Shown in pieces: positions 34,431-45,436 of a stretch of DNA of 64,000 nt (the stretch's first letter is position 1; the number at the start of each line of letters is the position of its first letter). The translations under genes were made by a program, and so were the position numbers. Below the pieces are notes generated by a model. The model ran no database searches. It saw nothing but the letters and a program-made list of their open reading frames with translations, and was not told the DNA's origin. Source of the stretch: Saturnia japonica (Eukaryota > Arthropoda > Insecta > Lepidoptera > Saturniidae); NCBI GenBank assembly GCA_033032175.1, contig CM065307.1:1736001-1800000 (forward strand), read 5' to 3'.

Positions 34431-34676
34431 TGTAGTGACATCTATCCTCGGCATAACTGACGTATCCTACATAGAGATATCTATCTCGCCACATACGACG
34501 CATCCTACATCGCGATATTGAAATTAACCGAACAATTGAGTATATATATACAAGAGCCCGACAACAACCGTTGGGCAGCTGCCCGCCAGACATAACATCC
34601 TCCCTTTTAATGTGGAGGTGGTAATAATCGCCCCCACATATGGTGCCCCGACGTGATTTGAACACGCAACCTTGAT
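34431..34676 (+). mobile_element. Ty3/gypsy-type LTR and leader remnant
   Basis: TGTAGTGACATCTATC through GAGTATATATATACAAGA (TATA-like) to CCCGCCAGACATAACA matches the LTR remnant at 42461-42744. It is followed by TGGTGCCCCGACGTGATTTG (34640-34659), which looks like a primer-binding site and 5' leader. The exact 3' end of the LTR is uncertain (34597 is one possibility). The adjoining pol sequence lies in the opposite orientation, so the element is rearranged. Confidence 0.7.
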
Positions 34677-34952
34677 ACAGTGTAACCCAAGAATGTCATT
34701 TGAGTTTGAACAAAGATACATTTTGATGGGTTGATCGTAATACCATGATTTTCTAGGCGTTGAAGTATTGTTCGTAGATGTTCACGATGCATAGCTTCGT
34801 CAGTTGAGGCTATGAGGAGATCATCGATGCAAGGAAATACGAAGTCGAGACCTCGGAGAACTTCGTGGATGAAACGCTGAAACGTCTGGCCAGCATTTTT
34901 TAATCCAGGGCACATTCGTGGGAATTCAAACATGTCAAAAGGTGTGTCTTCT
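34677..34952 (-). pseudogene. Ty3/gypsy reverse transcriptase fragment, downstream part
   Basis: The minus strand encodes EDTPFDMFEFPRMCPGLKNA, then GQTFQRFIHEVLRGLDFVF, the active-site box CIDDLLIAS and NPSKCIFVQTQMTFLGYTV. These are Ty3/gypsy RT motifs 4-7 in order. The usual tyrosine of Y-x-DD is cysteine. The reading stops at the junction with the oppositely oriented leader near 34676. The upstream part of the same RT continues at 35470. Confidence 0.9.
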
Positions 34953-35469
34953 CTATGTTTAAATCTGAAATAATTGTACCAGATTACACATCGCGCTGTA
35001 AAAAATTTCATATGCTCCCGCTGTATACACGAAGAGAAATAGCTGATGTATCATATCTTTTGTGTATACTCAATGGCCTAGTTGACTGTTCGGAGATACT
35101 GAGCAAAATTAACCTACGTGTACCGGCAGCATCTTTTAGAAACCCTAACATACTTTATAGTCCTATAGTTAGAACTACCTACAGACAAAATTCCTATTTC
35201 ATTCGAGTAAGCAGCAGTATGAATAAATTAGTTAGTGATTTAGACATTGATATTTTTGATACAACTGTGCAGAAGTTGAAAGCTCTTTTGAATTCCTATT
35301 TCTTTTGTTAATATTTTTGTGTTCTTCCGTCTACTTTTTTTTTTTTATATAAGTACATAATTATATGTGAGAACTTGTAAATGGCCCTCATTAATTTATA
35401 CATGTAACTTAAATAAGTACTTAGCTGTAAGTTTTCTTAAAATATTAAAATAAAATAAAATAAATAAAA
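34953..35469 (+). mobile_element. LINE 3' fragment inserted in the gypsy RT
   Basis: The plus strand reads RREIADVSYLLCILNGLVDC, SEILSKINLRVPAASFR and KLVSDLDIDIFDTTVQKL, the C-terminal tail of a Jockey/CR1-like ORF2. An AT-rich tail with TAAAATAAAATAAATAAA follows at the 3' end. An 8-bp duplication TGTCTTCT flanks it (34945-34952 and 35470-35477). The coding part has no upstream RT core. A related remnant lies at 44860-45300. Confidence 0.85.
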
Positions 35470-35605
35470 TGTCTTCTTTTCTGACTGGTAATTGCTGGTA
35501 GGCTCTGTTAAGGTCTAGAGTGCTGAACAATTGTTTTCCAGTGAGCTGATACGTAAAATCTTTAATTCGTGGTACTGGTTCTCGGCTGGTCAGCAAGCAG
35601 AAACG
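35470..35605 (-). pseudogene. Ty3/gypsy reverse transcriptase fragment, upstream part
   Basis: The minus strand reads LLTSREPVPRIKDFTYQLTG and KQLFSTLDLNRAYQQLPVRK, the RT motif 2-3 region of Ty3/gypsy elements, with the catalytic LDL aspartate. It continues at 34952 after the inserted LINE. Nothing upstream (protease or gag) is recognisable. Confidence 0.88.
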
Positions 35606-36929
35606 CACTTCTCTCCTGGTCGACGCAGCAGCCAGCCACTACGCAGCACTACATCATCGAAGGGGAGTGACAACCTTATCACTTTAACCTTATAACAAAG
35701 TTCTGTCTGTTTGTATCGGGTGTTAAAAAATAAGACTCTGACAATATACCAAATAATTTTAATATAGGTGGTTAATATTTCTAATTACTTACCAAGTTTT
35801 TTTTGCGTATTTACAAAACGAAATTTAACGATTTTCAGATGACTGTTGTTTTCAAGTTTGTGGTAATTACTTAATTATTGAGTAATATTTTGGTGAATGT
35901 CGAATTTCATAATATTTTATATTGGTATTTCAACATTTTGACATAGCAACGACGGTTCGCGGTCACGTATAATGGCTCCGTACACCTTTACGACTTGTGC
36001 CGAACATAACTCACCCGCACAACTCTTAAAATCGCGCCGCAAACGACTTCCCAAGGATTTTCCATTACAATATTTTCCCAGTAAAATTGTAATCAGAATT
36101 CTACTCTTCGTTCTGTGATTTTTTATGCTTCATATGAATTTCTACGCGATTATTAATAGGTGTTAATATAAAATACGTTTAACGACATGTGGTATAAATA
36201 GCCTATGAATTAAGAAATGTTATAATATTATTTCCGTATAAAAAATTTCATCAAAATCGATTTAGAGTTATTTCCAATTTTTTTTTCAACTTCTATACCT
36301 AATTATTGCTGTCAGTTTGTGTAACATGTCGCTTCTCGTCCACAAAGTTAATTGCCAGTTTTTTTTTTTTCATTTCTAAAAGTGTTTTTATGGCTTATCC
36401 AATAATGTAATGACTTACGCTTACTGCCTACAAAATTTTATCAAAATCGATTTAGATTTTTTTTACGATTTCTAAAATTATTATTAAAAACATTTACAAC
36501 CTATCCATTGAAAATGTACATACATTTCGTAATCAATGACCATAGAGGTATGTCAAAAAAAACTACATATTTATTAACATAGATATTAGATTTCGAGGTA
36601 CATAAAATAAATATTACGTGTCTTTCGACAAGCTTGCGGCAAAAGTAAAGAGTTTGGTCAAAACGTGTACCGACATCACCGAGTCCCGTGTGAAGGATAA
36701 CCAAAAGAAACCTTATTTAGACAAGTCGGAATCTCCTCGCTCGAGACCGTCGTGGATTAAACCGTAATAACATGCAAATTATTCGCTTATTCCTCACGGT
36801 GGGGTCCAAACAACATATATAAGCGAATTACGCTTTTAAAGAGTTCATCGTTTCTTGTCTCCAGGATTTTTATAGCAGAGGCATCAATGAACTTCTATTA
36901 AAATGGCAAAATGCATGAACAGTAATGGC
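35606..36929. other. Intergenic DNA
   Basis: No gene is identified. Two short related blocks (TTTCATCAAAATCGATTTAG at about 36246 and TTTTATCAAAATCGATTTAG at about 36435) suggest an old internal duplication or a tandem repeat unit. The open frame at 36501-36704 on the minus strand is not recognised. Confidence 0.45.
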
Positions 36930-37263
36930 TAGCGGTGGGCGATTATGAGATATACTAATGTAATCATTCGATTTTGAAGATATCTCGAGATACCTCGATT
37001 ATAGCCATTAGTAATTCGATGATGAGTGATCATTTATAATCGAAGTACCATTAGTAATTACTAATGCTAGGTTACTAGATAAAATTAGTAATTATTACGA
37101 CCGAAATATTTTTTTCTTTGTCTTTCTGCTCTTCGTTTTTAATATGTACCAGTCATCATTCATAATCGCCCACCTCTGGGTAATACATTAATGGCTCGAT
37201 TATGTAAATCATTCATAATTGAATATCTCGATTATGTAAATTATTCATAATCGCCCACCTCTA
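36930..37263. mobile_element. hAT-type MITE, copy 1
   Basis: Terminal inverted repeats TAGCGGTGGGCGATTATGA and TCATAATCGCCCACCTCTA are visible, with 8-bp flanks GTAATGGC (36922-36929) and GTAATGGG (37264-37271), a duplication with one mismatch. An 8-bp duplication with a TAGNGGTGGGC-type end fits the hAT superfamily. The interior is an AT-rich string of TTACTAAT and ATTCATAAT motifs and has no coding capacity. Confidence 0.85.
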
Positions 37264-37271
37264 GTAATGGG

Positions 37272-38540
37272 CCACTAATTCAATAAATAGTTAGATTTCA
37301 AAAATTGTTTGGTATTTACACACGGTGCAAAAGCGATACTGGAGTACCCAGAACTAGTTATACAACTGTAGCAAACCACGGATGAGACGTACTTACAACC
37401 CAGTGAAGGTAGCGGGAAGTACTTGGATGATGAATTATGTGTACGGAAATCGAGGAAATAAATAAGATGAAGAAGAAATAGAGAGAAAAGAGAATCTACA
37501 CTTAACAGAAGTTCACACAAGCTTAGCTCCTTACAAGAAAAACGACAACATTTAAATTTTGCTGAGATATATTAGCCATAATGCAATTGGGTAAACACTC
37601 GATATACTTTACGAAACTCCCTTGACGTGTGTTAGGGGTATTTAAATATATATAATATATTAATGATAATTGAGTTTCGATGTTAGTAATATTGTTGGAA
37701 GTTTAAAAGTTGTTGTTTTGGTTTTAAAAATAATCAATTGAATAAAATTAGAAAAAGCATGATAATGAAATAAGTCTTAGTTTACAATTTCCAAAATAAA
37801 TATTTAAGATGTATATATTTCTAAAATATCTGCTTACGGTTTGTATTTTGACGAACTTCCGCCGCAACGTAAGGCCGAGAACGCGCTCAACAATAAACAA
37901 TGGCGATCTATAAAGGAACAAGCCACGACCAGAAAAAAAGGACAAATGTTATGTAATTTAGGCAACGATGCAAATGTAAAACTAAATAACTGAAGTGTTG
38001 TAAGAGAATGTGATATTAAAAGCTGAAAATCTTCGAAAGCCTTTTGAATTTTGGCTGTCGCCAATAAGTGTTTGTGTATACGTAACTTAGTACAAACTTA
38101 ATATTGTTCGCTGTGTAATTTATTGAGATTGGATTGGATTGGGATTGAGATTCATTGGCAATTGGTTCTAGTATCTTTGGTAGGAAATAAGTAAATGAAA
38201 TTTATAGAAGAAGTCTATACAGCTACAGCCAACTCCGTACACTTGTAACTTAAACCGTAACATAACTTATACATAATTCAGAACCTGCAAGTTTTAGTTC
38301 TACAGGTAGTATACACATAAGGATGGGCACGCGTCGTAAACCGCTTAATCTATTCACGTTCTAAATTATACGACGTGCTCGACTCAAAGCGGCCTAAGTG
38401 ATAATTCGACCCTAAAGGTACAATGTTTTGTCGAGTTTGTTCAAGCATAGACATCTTAGTTGACTTGAATAACCAGAATTTTGCTACTATAAGGGTCAAC
38501 CAACTATTAACCCCTACTTTGACGTCCTTGACATTTTATA
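37272..38540. other. Intergenic AT-rich DNA
   Basis: Nothing recognised. Confidence 0.5.
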
Positions 38541-38614
38541 ATGCCAAGTCACGGTGAATCTGTAAAAGCCATCTGAGGGCCCTTATAGCTAATAGTATAG
38601 TGAGTTCTAAAAAA
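38541..38614 (+). mobile_element. Jockey-clade LINE tail, extremely short
   Basis: GGTGAATCTGTAAAAGCC, then GAGGGCCCTTATAGCTAATA and a short A run, matches the last 70 bp of the Jockey 3' UTR at 30520-30600. A 9-bp duplication ACATTTTAT (38531-38539 and 38615-38623) flanks it. Confidence 0.8.
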
Positions 38615-38620
38615 ACATTT

Positions 38621-39096
38621 TATGATAATTAATACAATTGAAGTATGTTTGTAATATCAAACTAACCGCTTTTAACTAAATGTATATGAAAGTATATACG
38701 ATACCTAAAACAAAAAACCCATTATTTAAATTTCTGTCTGTCTGTCTGTTTGTTCCGGGTAATCTACGAAACAGTTGGACCAATTTTGACCGTGCTTTCA
38801 CTGGTAGATAGGTGATGTTATAGAAAGTAACTTAGGCTACTTTTGTTTTAGAAAAAGGATTAGGGTTACAATAAATTAAAAAAAAACTGGTCAAGGTAAA
38901 TCAATTCGGGCACTTAAATTAATGTACTATATAATTATGGGTATTAAAAAGACCTACAAAAAGTCAGGAAGAGTATACGTCTATCTAAGAAACACCCACA
39001 ATAAGCATTTTTGTCTTTGAAATAGCCGGGAGCGGGGGAGCAAGATTCGCGCGTGCATTCTGTAGCCCACATGAGCGAAGCCACGGGCACAGCTAG
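38621..39096 (+). mobile_element. Helitron-like non-autonomous element, family H2, copy C
   Basis: It begins near GATAATTAATACAATTGAAG, carries TTTCTGTCTGTCTGTCTGTT and ends GAAGCCACGGGCACAGCTAG. It directly follows the short Jockey tail. The start is less well defined than in copy A. Confidence 0.7.
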
Positions 39097-39359
39097 TGTT
39101 TAATAAAGTTTTTAATAAAGGCGCGCTTTCAAAAGCAACTTTCGCAAATGCTGTCGGGAACTGTACAATATGAAACAATGTGTCGATGAAAGGTTGTGAA
39201 AGGAAAGCCTATTTGTTGAGCAAACAAACATTGCGTTTTAATATTCGCTTCGAAATTTGCGAATATTTTTGAACAGTTTTGTTTTAGTTGAACAGTTTTG
39301 AAACTATGATGGCTCACTAGTAGTATTCGGATAACATTATGATTACTTAGTCAATCAAT
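39097..39359. other. Intergenic DNA
   Basis: Nothing recognised. Confidence 0.5.
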
Positions 39360-39541
39360 GCAGATTCTAGACCCTACATCTGAGCTTTCGGTGAACGAAA
39401 ATATCCTGATTGTCACCAAGCACATTTAGCTATACTCCGGTAGCTTCACTTGAGAACCAGTGCCGTCTAAATTTAGCGTGTTACCATCTTCAACCACATT
39501 GGTTCATTTAGCATCAAATGAGATTGTGGTCATACACTAAG
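39360..39541 (+). repeat. SINE-2 fragment, plus-strand copy lacking the tRNA head
   Basis: GAGCTTTCGGTGAACGAAAA, CTCCGGTAGCTTCACTTGAG, GTGTTACCATCTTCAACCAC and TCAAATGAGATTGTGGTCAT align with the inverse of 51840-52020. The A- and B-box part is degraded or absent. Confidence 0.75.
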
Positions 39542-42115
39542 CCTGAAATGTGTTTAAGAAAAAGTAAAACGTTAAATAGATATTTTGTAGAAAAAAACCT
39601 TTGATTTTATATATTTCTTTGCCAAAGATCCTACCCTTCATCTAACAGCGAAAACATAACGGTTCAAGAACAATTTAAGCCCTGGGACGAGCACTGATAA
39701 ATGAGAAATTGTCTATTCTGTTTGAAATTTGATAGCATTGAATAGCCATGAGGAAATAACTCAGTAATTAGTGAATGAGTTTATTACAGAAGATATTTAT
39801 AAAGGCTTAGTGACCACTATAATTATAGTATTTCCCATAACCAAAATACTGACGAATGACTTGCAACTAGCAATTTTATAAGGCCTTTCATTTTTAATAC
39901 CTTTATCTTAATAATAGTGGTATAAATATACAGTTTTGATATTCAGCAAATGCACCAGTTCCCGATTTTATTATAATGTTAATTTAATAGCCCAATTTAG
40001 CATCTTTAAAGTACACAATAAGAACTTGTCCATACTACATTCTCGAGTACATGTGGCATGTAAGACACAAATCTTTCACCTTACCGACGTTATTATATTT
40101 CTAAACATTAACTAATAAATCGAAGCCACAAGAGTATAAATTCCAAGAAAAAAATGTAACGTTCATTATTATAATATTTCTTCTCGATCCCATAGGAAAT
40201 TTGCATAATCCTTCTTATTGGGACATGGAACGTTCTCGAAGTTGATCTCGTTAGGAATATAAGGAAATTGCATGTATTTGTATTATTAATTTATTACCAT
40301 TTTCCCGTAACTTAATACCAAGTGAAGTGAGTATTACAATTTTTTTTATCGGTAAATAAATTTTGAACAAGTGAAGTGTAAAATCCTATTAAAATCTAAC
40401 AAAATATTTAACGAAGAATTTATTAAAACGTAGAAATTACTAAAGTTTTTTTTTCTTTAAATTAACTACTATACATTGAAGTAACTCTATATAGCGTAAA
40501 AACCACTCTTAATAGCGAAAACATACATCATTATTAGACCCTAATAAACACTGATTTTAAACAACTTCAAACATAGTAATAGGCATAGAGTTGTAAATAT
40601 TTCATACGTAAAATAAGCTTCTAAGACATGTTTTTATTTGTTTGTTGCAAATACCTAGCATGTTTTCCAACCTCCGGTACAAAACGAAGGATGTTATAAG
40701 TTTAAAGTGTATATCTGAATGTCTGTCTGTACCATTGTAGCTCACAAACGGCTAAAATTGAGCGACAGTGTTCCTATTTATAAATCAAGAAAAACTGTTC
40801 ATCCGTTTGAAGATTATCAGCTCTTATATAATTGATAAAAAGATGTGGGCAACTTTCACAGGTCTGATTGAGTTGAGATTTGGTATTACTGTTACTTCAA
40901 TGATATTAGTAAAACCTTGACCTGATGCTGCAGCATCATCTGAAATATGTAAGATATCTAACACCTCATCAACTTACAGCAGAGATATCGTGTTTGGGCT
41001 CATTGAAGAGGTCTTAATAGGTTACTTGTGTCGAGGGTTTATTAAAATTTTCAACTTACCTTGTGATCAATTTTACTTAACTACTATCAGCTTATTGTTA
41101 TTCGTTATTTGTCAAGCGCGTCACACAAGGTAAATTTGGTTAAATTTATCATTTCATGTTAGGATATCGTAAGATATGTTAATAGGTATAAAGTATTTTG
41201 AAGGCCTGCTTATCTATCTTCAAATCTATGTTTTTTTTTTTTTTTAATTCAGTAAATGATCAAATACACACTAATTAAAGTTTATAAAAATGTACCTACA
41301 TACAAGTACTCACAATCTTTATTCACAATATCATTTGAAATTAATGGTAACTTAACACAATATCAATTAATAACAGAATGTCATAAGTGTTGTCTAAAAA
41401 GTTTATGTTTCGTGCGTTTTTGTTGAGGTAATAAAATTCATTATTGCATGGCAACAAACCTCTTTTGTACCATTTTACCATTGCCTAATACTTTTCTATC
41501 TCATTTTCTCCCACGTTTTCGCTTTTTCGTTTCATTCGCTTTTCCGTTTCATCAACTTTCAAATCACAACGATGCTAAAGATATTTTCATTTCAATAATT
41601 AGTTCAACACTTTAAAAATAGTTCAAAGTCAAAACTTCACTATTTACCACGATTATAACACCCTGTGTGACGCTCTTTATCATATTAATCTTAAAAGATT
41701 CGAACTTTTTAATTTAGTCAAAATTAAAAACATATACAAATAAGTACATAGTTTTTATTGTTTTCTTTTATTTTCCGTTTTAACAAAAACTTTATAGTGT
41801 AATAAAATACCCAGTACTTTAAATTTCGCTTTATATAGTTTACACTATGTATTTGTATATAAAAATTAATCTAAATCGGTGTAAATTTGTTTTTCACATT
41901 TTTCAACTCGGTAAAGAAACTTTGGATAATGGAAGGTGTAGCCTTCGAGTCTGATCTCATTTAGATACTGTCATACGACGAGATGGTGGAACGCGTTAGA
42001 GTGCTCATCACATCAGATTGAAGCCGACGTATCTTTACATTTTACGTGCTATTTGGAAATATATTGTAATTGTAATTTTTCTACGAATATATTATTTTTA
42101 CTATCCGTAAACTGC
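39542..42115. other. Intergenic AT-rich DNA, 2.6 kb
   Basis: No gene or clear repeat is seen. A T tract occurs at 41230-41245. Confidence 0.5.
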
Positions 42116-42340
42116 TTCTTTGCTGCTATGCTCTAGGTCCTGGGTCGAGAAGACTGTTATGGGGTTTTCTATGAAATTCTCAGTAGCAACTCGGAGTTTG
42201 GCTTTGTACCCGATTAATGGCAATAGGCGCGCCCACTATTATATGGGACCTAAAACCCGGTGAATTGTGGGTGTACATTAGTACAACTCTGCCTAACCCT
42301 TCGGTGAATACAGGTGCGATAGTATGTTATGTAAGAAGAA
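42116..42340 (+). repeat. tRNA-derived SINE-1, copy 2
   Basis: The body matches 29380-29543 and 30601-30650 without interruption: GGGGTTTTCTATGAAATTCT, CCCGATTAATGGCAATAGG, GGGTGTACATTAGTACA, CTGCCTAACCCTTCGGTGAA. The tRNA-like head is degraded; the B-box remnant is GTCCTGGGTCGAG. It shows the uninterrupted SINE at the position where the Jockey inserted in copy 1. Confidence 0.82.
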
Positions 42341-42460
42341 ACACGTCAAACTGGAAATTCTATGTTTCTCTTCGTACGATAACGCTTCCCCTGGTACTTG
42401 GTTATCGCGATACAGTCGGACACAATTGCCTAGCCCTACACACTACTGATAATAATATTG

Positions 42461-42850
42461 TGTAACGATATCTATCGCCACAACTGACGCATCCCACACA
42501 TAGCGACATGTCCGCCACAACTGACATCCTACATCGCGATATTGAAATTAACCCAACAATTGAGTATATATACAAAAACCCGACAACAACTGTTGGGTTT
42601 CGCGGCTGAGTGCCCTAAGCGCTCTCCCCCAAGTTCGGTGAAGCTGTAAAAGCCGCAGTGGCTCCAGGGCCCTCAAAGGCTATCAGTGTAGTTAGTTCAA
42701 AAAAAAAAAAACAACCGTTGGGCAGCTGCCCGCCAGATATAACACCTGTCTGGTCGCAGAATCCTCCCTTTTCTATGGCGGATGAGGAACTTTACACTCT
42801 GTTCCTCACTTCCGCTAAAACAGTTTTCCCCATTACCGCTGGTTAGCTGG
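42461..42850 (+). mobile_element. Ty3/gypsy-type LTR remnant, interrupted
   Basis: TGTAACGATATCTATCGCCA, CATCGCGATATTGAAATTAA, GAGTATATATACAAAAAC and GGGCAGCTGCCCGCCAGA match the LTR at 34431. After GATATAACA it has an extra CCTGTCTGGTCGCAGA before TCCTCCCTTTT. The right limit is uncertain. A poly(A)-signal-like AATAAAG occurs near 42901. It is split by a Jockey tail at 42598-42711. Confidence 0.7.
42598..42711 (+). mobile_element. Jockey-clade LINE tail, 114 bp, in an LTR
   Basis: TTTCGCGGCTGAGTGCCCT, then GGTGAAGCTGTAAAAGCCGC and a roughly 13-nt A run, matches the end of the Jockey 3' UTR at 30480-30600. It is flanked by CAACTGTTGGG (42587-42597) and CAACCGTTGGG (42712-42722), a target duplication with one mismatch. 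Confidence 0.88.
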
Positions 42851-42994
42851 TAGAAAATGCTTTATAACATTAAGCTCATTAGTGTACAAACTAAAAGTGT
42901 AATAAAGTAAGTAAGTAAGTATGTATCTAGTTTTTTCATTTGTATTTTCACTTTTAACTACATGCTACAACGGGTCATTCAAAATTTAAGTGAC

Positions 42995-43235
42995 GTCATT
43001 TAGAAGAGGTAGGGCACAGAGTTTCTTTGGAGATTTCCTAGAAAAAAAAGCAGCCAAATAACCTAGTGTTATGATTTTGCGTTGAGTAGGGTTTCCAGAA
43101 TTCCTTGAGGTAGGGAGTTCAAGGTCGGCAAAATGCTGGTGATAAATAATATGGAATTACAAGCGTCCTTGGGCTACGGTAACCGCTTACCATCAGGTGA
43201 ACAGTATACTTGTTTACCACCTTAGTTGTGAAAGC
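42995..43235 (+). repeat. LINE-tail-like repeat family T, best copy
   Basis: GAAGAGGTAGGGCACAGAGT, AATAACCTAGTGTTATGA, GAGTAGGGTTTCCAGAATTC, ACAAGCGTCCTTGGGCTACG and CGCTTACCATCAGGTGAAC run in order. The CATCAGGTG terminus is the LINE-type 3' end. Confidence 0.75.
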
Positions 43236-43961
43236 TTGATTCGTTTTATTTATATTAACTTTTGTGACATAACGTGACTGATTTTTTAAAATAAAAGTGA
43301 ATACAAAGGAAATGCTTTTGTCACAAATCCGTCATTCCGTCACAGAGTATATATATTTTTTAAAAACTTATATTGTACCATTTCTTGGCAAGATGTCACT
43401 GAAAGCGGACGTGCAGTCTTTAAAGTTTGAAAAAAATTATATCAAAGTCTTTAAGTAAAAGTTCTTTGAATTATTTAGAATCTTATAACTTGAAAACATA
43501 TAAAATAATAATATGACATCGGATCTAGGCAACGTACCATTATACGTTTCTGTATGGACTAACTAAGCAATAATAAAATGTAACAGTTAAAGTTAATAAA
43601 ATACAGTTTTGTTATATAAGATCTAGGTATTTAGGTACAATATATATTGAATGTACCTTGTCTGTACGTTGAATATATCGAAAAAAATATTTGAAACCTT
43701 TGAAAACTAATTAATATTCTCTCTGTGGGCGAAACAACAAATAAATGTTGACAAGCAACACACGGACCGATCGGCCGAATCGTGTGAGCTTCACGGTTTC
43801 GTGTTTGTTAATATTGTGGTAAATTGGATATCGTGTTTTGCGAAAAAAATATTCATGTATCACTGTTTTGCAAATGTTTTTCTTTGTATACCGCATAGCT
43901 ATATGGACCACCATGATGCAGCGAGGATATTGTAAGTGCTATAACAGGTAAAATATTTATA
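43236..43961. other. Intergenic AT-rich DNA
   Basis: Nothing recognised. Confidence 0.5.
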
Positions 43962-44664
43962 CCATTTCCATTTCTTTATTTTCTCGATAACAGTTCCTGT
44001 GAAACTTGAACAAGCGTCTTTTTTACATTATTTATGTATTATTTTATAAAAATATGACGTTTACACATGTACAAGGTTATACCAGAGTCAGAGAAACTGA
44101 TAGGGATGGAGCTATATCGATAAACGTAACACGATAACAGACCCGCTTTTTCTTCGGCGTACGAAGCTTATTTTCCTGCATGCCGCTTGTACCGTAAGTT
44201 TCGGTGGTAATTTGTGGAACAGTAGGTCCACTAATTCCTAATGCGGCCGCAACACGCTCTCGCACTGCTTCAAAGTAATTACGAACCTTGATCATCAGTT
44301 CTCTCGCCTGCCTTTTCAGAACAGATCCCTTCGGCATTTTGTTATTTGACAGCTGAGCAGCAATCAACACGAAGGAACACAAAATACACAACGTAACCTA
44401 TGGATAATATGAAAAAACTCAGCGAACAGAAATGTAGTGACTAGCACGACCGTCTTGTTGCGAGTGATTGATTAAAACAAACACAAAATGGCGGTGGGAA
44501 ATTGAGTGTTCTCACCTTAAAAAAATATATTTGAATGTTTTTGTTGTATTTGTCTTTGTTCAAAATATAATAAATATATGCGATCGATATCATTACTTAT
44601 TTGGTCACAACACTAAAACAATCAAATTAGAACTGTCATCGAGAAAATAAAGAAATGGAAATAG
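43962..44664. mobile_element. Tc1/mariner-superfamily-type element, 703 bp, with 30+ bp TIRs
   Basis: The left end CCATTTCCATTTCTTTATTT (continuing TCTCGATAACAGTTC) is the inverse of the right end, which reads CTATTTCCATTTCTTTATTT (continuing TCTCGATGACAGTTC) on the minus strand. About 34 of 36 positions agree. TA lies immediately outside both ends (43960-43961 and 44665-44666), the expected Tc1/mariner duplication. Inside is the N-terminal part of a transposase-like gene on the minus strand. The rest of the gene is missing, so this is an internally deleted derivative. Confidence 0.85.
44077..44337 (-). pseudogene. Transposase N-terminal (DNA-binding) fragment
   Basis: From ATG at 44337 the frame reads MPKGSVLKRQARELMIKVRN, then RERVAAALGISGPTVPQITT and KLRTPKKKR. 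The AAALGIS-x-x-TV segment looks like a helix-turn-helix, and the basic end resembles the N-terminus of a transposase family I have seen in insect genomes. After KKKR the frame runs into unrelated sequence (SLSVSLTLV) and stops, so the catalytic DDE domain is absent. An in-frame ATG upstream at 44391 is also possible, but MPKGS is the better start by resemblance. Confidence 0.6.
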
Positions 44665-44859
44665 TAGCCTATTTCATTTCCAGAAATAACATTTTTTTAT
44701 ATTTGTGCTTCCAACAGCATAATTACATTTACAATTGTTATATTACAGATATAATACAAATTACAGCCAATTATAGGTTGCCCCGACTACTAATATAACA
44801 GTTTTAACATTATTAATTATTGCGGTCTCACGCGCTTCATATTCAAATCATCCAATTTC

Positions 44860-45300
44860 ATACTAACTTTTTCAATTTTGTCTTGAAAAAATATCTTTAT
44901 CTTGAAAAATGCTCCTTGTACCCTCGAGCTGCTCTAGTCAGGTATTTGTTGCAAGCGCAATTACGTTGTTGAAATTTTTGTTGCAGTATTGATGTGTGAC
45001 GCGTAAGCCGCTTAGGTGCACAAAAAAAAGTCAGCTCTGCAAGTAATTCTGAACAATCCAATCGAGAGTTTATAATATCGTATAAGAAAATAGTATCAAG
45101 GACTGTTCTCCGGCTTTTCAACGATAATAATTTGTGGTTATGACAACTGTATTCAAATGGTGAGAAATAATTACGTACACGATAATTTAAATAGTCTATG
45201 AATTTTATTGAATTTTTTCTAATTGTCTTATATAATTTAATTTTTTTTACTCTTAAAAATCTGTTCCAAAATAATAGGCTGTTACATGATTCTATCCCTT
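44860..45300 (-). pseudogene. LINE ORF2 C-terminal remnant (Jockey/CR1-like)
   Basis: The minus strand reads SPFEYSCHNHK, RRTVLDTIFLYDIINSRLDC, SELLAELTFFCAPKRLTRHT and LTRAARGYKEHF. This parallels the remnant at 34953-35469 (RREIADVSYLLCILNGLVDC...SEILSKINLRVP). Both are the post-RT tail of a Jockey/CR1-type ORF2. The upstream RT core is absent. Confidence 0.75.
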
Positions 45301-45436
45301 TATTTATTAAAATGGATGGCCAGTAGCCAATACACTAAATTTCATTAATATTTACAAAATAAGTACATTTCTCAGTGCATTTGTCACCACCGCATGCTAC
45401 ATTTGTGACCTTACGGAATATAATAATTTTTATTTA

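Noticed and set aside
36501..36704. Minus-strand frame with HTGLGDVGTRFDQTLYFCRK.
   Set aside because: The composition looks coding-like, but I cannot place it in a family and its flanks give no exon or element structure.
44897..45121. Minus-strand frame starting MKSRRTVLDTIFLYD, considered as a host gene.
   Set aside because: It parallels the LINE ORF2 tail at 34953-35469 and has no upstream exon signal.
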